Below are positions 55,575 through 55,575 of a DNA stretch of 55,575 nucleotides, piece after piece. The stretch is from Candidatus Saccharimonadota bacterium (lineage in GTDB: Bacteria; Patescibacteriota; Saccharimonadia; Saccharimonadales; Saccharimonadaceae). How positions within the stretch are numbered: position 1 is the stretch's first letter; each line of letters opens with the position of its first letter. Under the pieces are notes generated by a model, which saw only the letters and a list, made by a program, of their open reading frames with translations, was not told where the DNA came from and ran no database searches. The stretch lies in contig JAUNHY010000006.1 in the NCBI GenBank assembly GCA_030523715.1, forward strand, positions 1 through 55,575, given 5' to 3'. A program made the position numbers and the translations under genes.

Positions 55575-55575
55575 A

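Overview
The window looks like a chromosomal segment of a reduced-genome bacterium of the Patescibacteria (CPR), most plausibly a Saccharibacteria (TM7) relative. The evidence is indirect: tightly packed genes, short versions of several enzymes, loss of widespread zinc sites, a LemA/DUF2207 pair, sortase and SipW/TasA-like surface genes, and leaderless promoters. TGA serves as a stop (gene at 40798-41451), so this is not one of the UGA-recoding CPR lineages. The assignment rests on gene content read by eye, not on a search. There is no CRISPR array, insertion sequence, prophage or rRNA.

Layout. 1-4.7 kb: end of an unidentified gene, then a minus-strand operon with a SipW-type signal peptidase, three TasA/CalY-like secreted proteins and a membrane-anchored protein (a likely surface fibre system), then a Bax-inhibitor-like membrane protein. 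4.8-12.2 kb: rpoB-rpoC. 12.4-14.6 kb: large polytopic membrane protein. 14.7-17.8 kb: RNA and translation cluster rpmF-nusB-Nudix-rnc-rpsP-KH protein. 17.9-28.6 kb: class B-like sortase, leuS, a class A penicillin-binding protein, PIN-TRAM and ASCH proteins, ldh, dprA, lysS. 28.6-41.8 kb: DUF2207/LemA pair, ABC exporter, greA, proS, ftsK, membrane protein, pnp, an unknown protein, rpsO. 41.8-50.5 kb: a structured GC-rich element, radA, a lipoprotein, clpP, a membrane metalloprotease-like protein, clpC, ligA. 50.5-55.6 kb: membrane protein, htpX, two small acidic unknown proteins, an MFS transporter behind an elaborate leader, and tRNA-Cys and tRNA-Leu.

Themes. (1) Many operon-leading genes have a -10 box ending 6-8 nt before the start codon and no Shine-Dalgarno, so they are probably translated from leaderless mRNA; genes inside operons and several accessory genes have clear Shine-Dalgarno sites. 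(2) RNA polymerase beta' lacks the cysteines of both usual zinc sites and DNA ligase LigA lacks its four-cysteine finger, while RadA, LeuRS and bL32 keep cysteine clusters. (3) clpC and clpP each carry a CIRCE operator wrapped around the -35 box, pointing to HrcA control of a proteolysis cluster. (4) The MFS transporter is preceded by a leaderless 33-codon leader ORF and mutually exclusive RNA stems, a good candidate for ribosome-mediated attenuation. (5) A 129-nt element between rpsO and radA folds into a long stem closing a GC-rich core and matches no RNA family I recognise.
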